Below are positions 7,122 through 9,227 of a DNA stretch of 9,227 nt, piece after piece. This DNA is from Deltaproteobacteria bacterium (GTDB lineage: Bacteria; Desulfobacterota; Binatia; UBA9968). A model generated the notes under the pieces. That model had not been told where the DNA came from. It did no database searches and saw nothing but the letters and a program-made list of their open reading frames with translations. The number at the start of each line of letters is the position of its first letter. Positions within the stretch are counted from its first letter, which is position 1. Location of the stretch: the NCBI GenBank assembly GCA_016184235.1, contig JACPDC010000114.1, forward strand, positions 1 through 9,227, given 5' to 3'. Position numbers and translations under genes: made by a program.

Positions 7122-7913
7122 TCAGGCGCTTGCGACAATCGCCTTTGCCTTCGACTGAGCTTCCAACCCCTTTTCTTTCATCAGCGGCAGATACGCGGCG
7201 TTGAACCATTTTTCCAAGGCTTCCGTGTAGCCTCGGCGTTCGCGCAGCCGGTCGTACCACGCAGGAACATGTCGCCGCTTGTCCCAGAGAAACTGCAATT
7301 GCAGATGATCGAGCCGGGTTATATACGGCGCGTAGCCTATATCGGCAAGCGAAAATTCCTTGCCGGCAAGCCACCGCTCCCGTGTGAAAGATTCTTCCAT
7401 ATCGGCGAGCAATTTGTCGAACCGCTTCACCGCGTCGGCAAAGAAGCGCGATTCGACGCCCTTGGTGATGTTCTCCCAGCTTTTCTCCCGCTTTACCGGA
7501 TCGGGCATTTTCTTATGGAATTCCTCCAGCGCCTCCATCCCTTGGGCGAGCTTTTGATAACGAAAAGCGATGGCCGAGCTGACGACGCTGGTTGCCGCAT
7601 GCACGCCCTCGTCCAGCTGTTTGGTCCACAGCCGCATGCGCGCCCGGGCGACGGCGTCCGTCGGCCGAAGCCTCGGCTCGGGATAAGCATCGTCGAGATA
7701 TTCGCAGATGACCGTGGACTCGATGATGACCCTACCGTTGTCCACCAGCGTGGGAACCACGGCGTTGGGATTGAGCTTTAAATATTCCGGCTTCTGCTGA
7801 TCAGCGGCGCGAAGATTTAAATGGCGGCCTTCCCAGGCCAGTTTCTTTTCAGCCAGCGCAAAGCGCACCTTCTGGGCACAAACCGACATGTCGTTATGAT
7901 ATAGCTCGATCAT
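7122..7913 (-). CDS. Glutathione S-transferase family protein, LigF/beta-etherase-like
   Basis: This 263-residue protein has a thioredoxin-fold domain (about 1-80) and an all-helical C-terminal domain. The N-terminus MIELYHNDMSVCAQKVR offers Ser10 or Cys12 as the residue activating glutathione. VVPTLVDNG holds the cis-proline, and ESTVICEYLDDAYPE holds the Glu-Ser that grips the glutathione gamma-glutamyl group. The stretch ESTVICEYL to LRPTD to MRLWTKQLDE, plus a helical insert (EFHKKMPDPVKREKSW), resembles LigF-type beta-etherases of lignin-degrading sphingomonads as I remember them. That would suggest nucleophilic cleavage of an ether or halide, but the substrate is not readable. GGGAGGCG precedes the ATG on its strand. 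It heads the operon with the DoxX and GFA genes and is divergent from the amidohydrolase gene. Confidence 0.9.
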   Translation of the reverse strand: MIELYHNDMSVCAQKVRFALAEKKLAWEGRHLNLRAADQQKPEYLKLNPNAVVPTLVDNGRVIIESTVICEYLDDAYPEPRLRPTDAVARARMRLWTKQLDEGVHAATSVVSSAIAFRYQKLAQGMEALEEFHKKMPDPVKREKSWENITKGVESRFFADAVKRFDKLLADMEESFTRERWLAGKEFSLADIGYAPYITRLDHLQLQFLWDKRRHVPAWYDRLRERRGYTEALEKWFNAAYLPLMKEKGLEAQSKAKAIVASA

Positions 7914-7951
7914 GGCTGCGCCTCCCTTCTCCCGACCCGGTCTCGTCTCAA

Positions 7952-7980
7952 TGCTTAAAAGAATTTCTAAAGGGTTTCAA
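7952..7980 (-). promoter_or_regulatory. Possible sigma-70 promoter of the GST-DoxX-GFA operon
   Basis: On the minus strand, TTGAAA (7980-7975) is followed after 17 bases by TAAGCA (7957-7952), about 38 bases before the GST start codon. The -35 is good, but the -10 matches the consensus at only a few positions, so this is a tentative call. It lies in an AT-richer patch of an otherwise GC-rich gap. Confidence 0.35.
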
Positions 7981-8012
7981 GGGCGCATCGCGGCCCCGAA
8001 AGTCGCGCAGCA

Positions 8013-8041
8013 TTGACAGGCTATACGAATATTTGTATGGG
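8013..8041 (+). promoter_or_regulatory. Promoter with overlapping near-palindromic operator before the amidohydrolase gene
   Basis: A perfect TTGACA (8013-8018) is followed 17 bases later by TATGGG (8036-8041), a weak -10. The spacer and -10 are covered by the near-palindrome CTATACGAATATTTGTATGG (8021-8040), in which 8 of 10 base pairs are symmetric around a central AATATT. A dyad placed between -35 and -10 is the classic position for a repressor site. The form resembles operators of TetR-type regulators, but no regulator gene is in the window. It lies about 60 bases before the amidohydrolase start and about 100 bases from the divergent GST start. Confidence 0.5.
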
Positions 8042-8099
8042 GTAATTACTCAATATTCACGCATTCCAGCCTGACTTACGAGCCAAAGGAGCCGCCAAG

Positions 8100-9182
8100 A
8101 TGGGCATTATTGAACGAACCTACGGGAAAGACTCAAACGTCGTCATGGACGAAGTCTTGATTTCGTCCGACTCCCACGTCATCGAGCCGGAAGGACTTTG
8201 GAAAAAGCAGATGCCTAAAGCATTTCAGGGCCGCGCCCCCGATTTTGGCGGGCAAAGGCCCAACGACGTCCAGGGCGCCGCCATGGACAAAAACAAGCGC
8301 GTCTCCGAGATGGCCGCCGACGGCGTCAGCGCCGAAGTGCTTTACCCGACACACGGCCTGAAATGCTTGAGCCTCGACGATCGCGAGGTGGAGGCGGCCT
8401 GCTGCCGGGTTTATAACGATTGGCTCATTGACTACTGCAGCGCCGCGCCCGACCGGCTGATCGGTATCGCCATGCTGTCGATGTACGACATTGACGGCGC
8501 CGTGAAAGAACTGGAGCGCTGCCGCAAAGCGGGCATGCGCGGCTCGGTGATCTGGCAGGTGCCGCCGCCGGAGCTGCCGTTTTTCTCGTCGCATTACGAC
8601 AAGTTCTGGGCCGTCTCTCAGGATCTCGACATGCCGGTCAACTTGCACATCCTGAGCGGACACGGCTACAGCCGAACCCGTTCCCTCGGCCTCGGCGATA
8701 CCCTAACCGGTCTCACCCAGGAGGCCAACAACGTCAATATGAAACTGTTCCAGTCGGTCAACAGCCTCTACGAACTGATCTATTCCGGGGTGCTCGAGCG
8801 CTTCCCCAGGCTCAAGGTGGTTCTGGTCGAGAACGAGCTTGGCTGGATTCCGTTTGTCTTGGAGCAGTGGGACTACTATTTCAAACGGCATGGCGCCAAG
8901 CGCGAGGGCCTGGCGATCAAAAAGCTTCCCAGCGAATACTTCCACAGGCAAATCCACACCACTTTCTTCAACGACGCCGTCGGCGGCCATATCCTGTCCT
9001 GGTGGGGGACCGACAATTGCATGTGGTCCAACGACTTTCCCCACGGCAACTCGACTTGGCCCAATTCCCGTCATGTCATCGGCCGCGACCTGGGCGATCT
9101 CCCTGCCCCTGTACGCGCGAAGCTGGTGCGGGAAAACGTCGCCCGGCTCTACAAGATCCCCATACCGAGCCCGGTTCAGTAA
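8100..9182 (+). CDS. Amidohydrolase-2 family (ACMSD-like) metal-dependent hydrolase
   Basis: This 360-residue protein fits the amidohydrolase_2 group, TIM-barrel enzymes that include ACMSD and other decarboxylases and hydrolases of aromatic or keto acids. The first metal motif reads D24-S-H26-V-I-E29 (ISSDSHVIEPEGLW), the D-x-H form rather than H-x-H. Further features are EMAADGVSAEVLYPT, the barrel histidine in VNLHILSGHG (His183), LVENELGWIPF, and the conserved Asp312 in SNDFPHGNSTWPNSR. The C-terminus KLVRENVARLYKI is also typical. The ATG at 8100 has AAAGGAG at 8085-8091, 8 bases away, which favours it over ATG 8145. A candidate regulated promoter precedes it. It is divergent from the glutathione-linked operon and could act in the same pathway. 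The substrate is unknown. The family call is firm. Confidence 0.92.
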   Translation: MGIIERTYGKDSNVVMDEVLISSDSHVIEPEGLWKKQMPKAFQGRAPDFGGQRPNDVQGAAMDKNKRVSEMAADGVSAEVLYPTHGLKCLSLDDREVEAACCRVYNDWLIDYCSAAPDRLIGIAMLSMYDIDGAVKELERCRKAGMRGSVIWQVPPPELPFFSSHYDKFWAVSQDLDMPVNLHILSGHGYSRTRSLGLGDTLTGLTQEANNVNMKLFQSVNSLYELIYSGVLERFPRLKVVLVENELGWIPFVLEQWDYYFKRHGAKREGLAIKKLPSEYFHRQIHTTFFNDAVGGHILSWWGTDNCMWSNDFPHGNSTWPNSRHVIGRDLGDLPAPVRAKLVRENVARLYKIPIPSPVQ

Positions 9183-9207
9183 CAGGGTCGAAGGCCAAGC
9201 ACGCTTA

Positions 9208-9227
9208 GGGTCAGGTCTTGAGTGCAC
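9208..9227. repeat. Possible edge of a dispersed REP-like repeat
   Basis: The last bases contain GGGTCAGGTCTTGA (9208-9221). I recall similar words near IS200-like REP-associated transposase genes in environmental genomes. Only the start of any such element would be inside the window, so this is a weak call based on memory of the motif. Confidence 0.2.

Noticed and set aside
8133..8663. Minus-strand open frame opposite the amidohydrolase gene
   Set aside because: It is a shadow of a strongly supported enzyme gene, with no family features.

Overview
The window comes from a GC-rich bacterial chromosome. It is densely packed: nine or ten protein genes in 9.2 kb, no gene-free stretch longer than about 190 bases, and no RNA gene, CRISPR array or recognisable insertion sequence. 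The gene mix suggests an uncultivated soil or groundwater lineage of the former Deltaproteobacteria, Binatota, Rokubacteria or NC10 type. It includes an ECF sigma factor with a zinc-finger anti-sigma factor, an orphan NMT1-type binding protein, a bacterial PolX, a glutathione-linked cluster and an amidohydrolase-2 enzyme. The taxonomic guess rests on family impressions, not on a marker gene.

Left region (1-3411): an envelope-stress type module. An ECF sigma factor (379-969) overlaps by ATGA an anti-sigma factor (966-1874) that has an N-terminal zinc finger, one membrane span and a long periplasmic part. A secreted DUF4139 protein (1945-3411) follows. Two closely matching promoter-like elements, GGAAC-N17-GTCTAA, lie just upstream of the sigma gene (325-352) and of the DUF4139 gene (1877-1904). 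The simplest reading is that the sigma factor activates its own operon and, separately, the DUF4139 gene. A small uncharacterised reading frame (5-376, minus strand) lies divergently at the left edge.

Middle region (3422-6257): an orphan periplasmic NMT1/SsuA/TauA-type substrate-binding protein (minus strand) and, divergent from it, a DNA polymerase X with a C-terminal PHP domain. The first PHP metal motif, normally H-x-H, reads Q-x-Q here, while the other PHP motifs look intact.

Right region (6281-9227): a tight minus-strand operon encodes a glutathione S-transferase resembling the LigF/beta-etherase group, a DoxX-type membrane protein and a GFA/Mss4-fold zinc protein with all seven expected cysteines. 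Divergent from it is an amidohydrolase-2 (ACMSD-like) enzyme. Its upstream region carries a TTGACA box followed by a near-palindrome, a candidate regulated promoter. Together these genes look like a small catabolic or detoxification locus, but the substrates cannot be read from the sequence.

The strongest observations are the paired ECF promoters, the Q-x-Q change in PolX, the glutathione-linked operon and the palindrome in front of the amidohydrolase gene. I found no clear evidence of a wholly new system.
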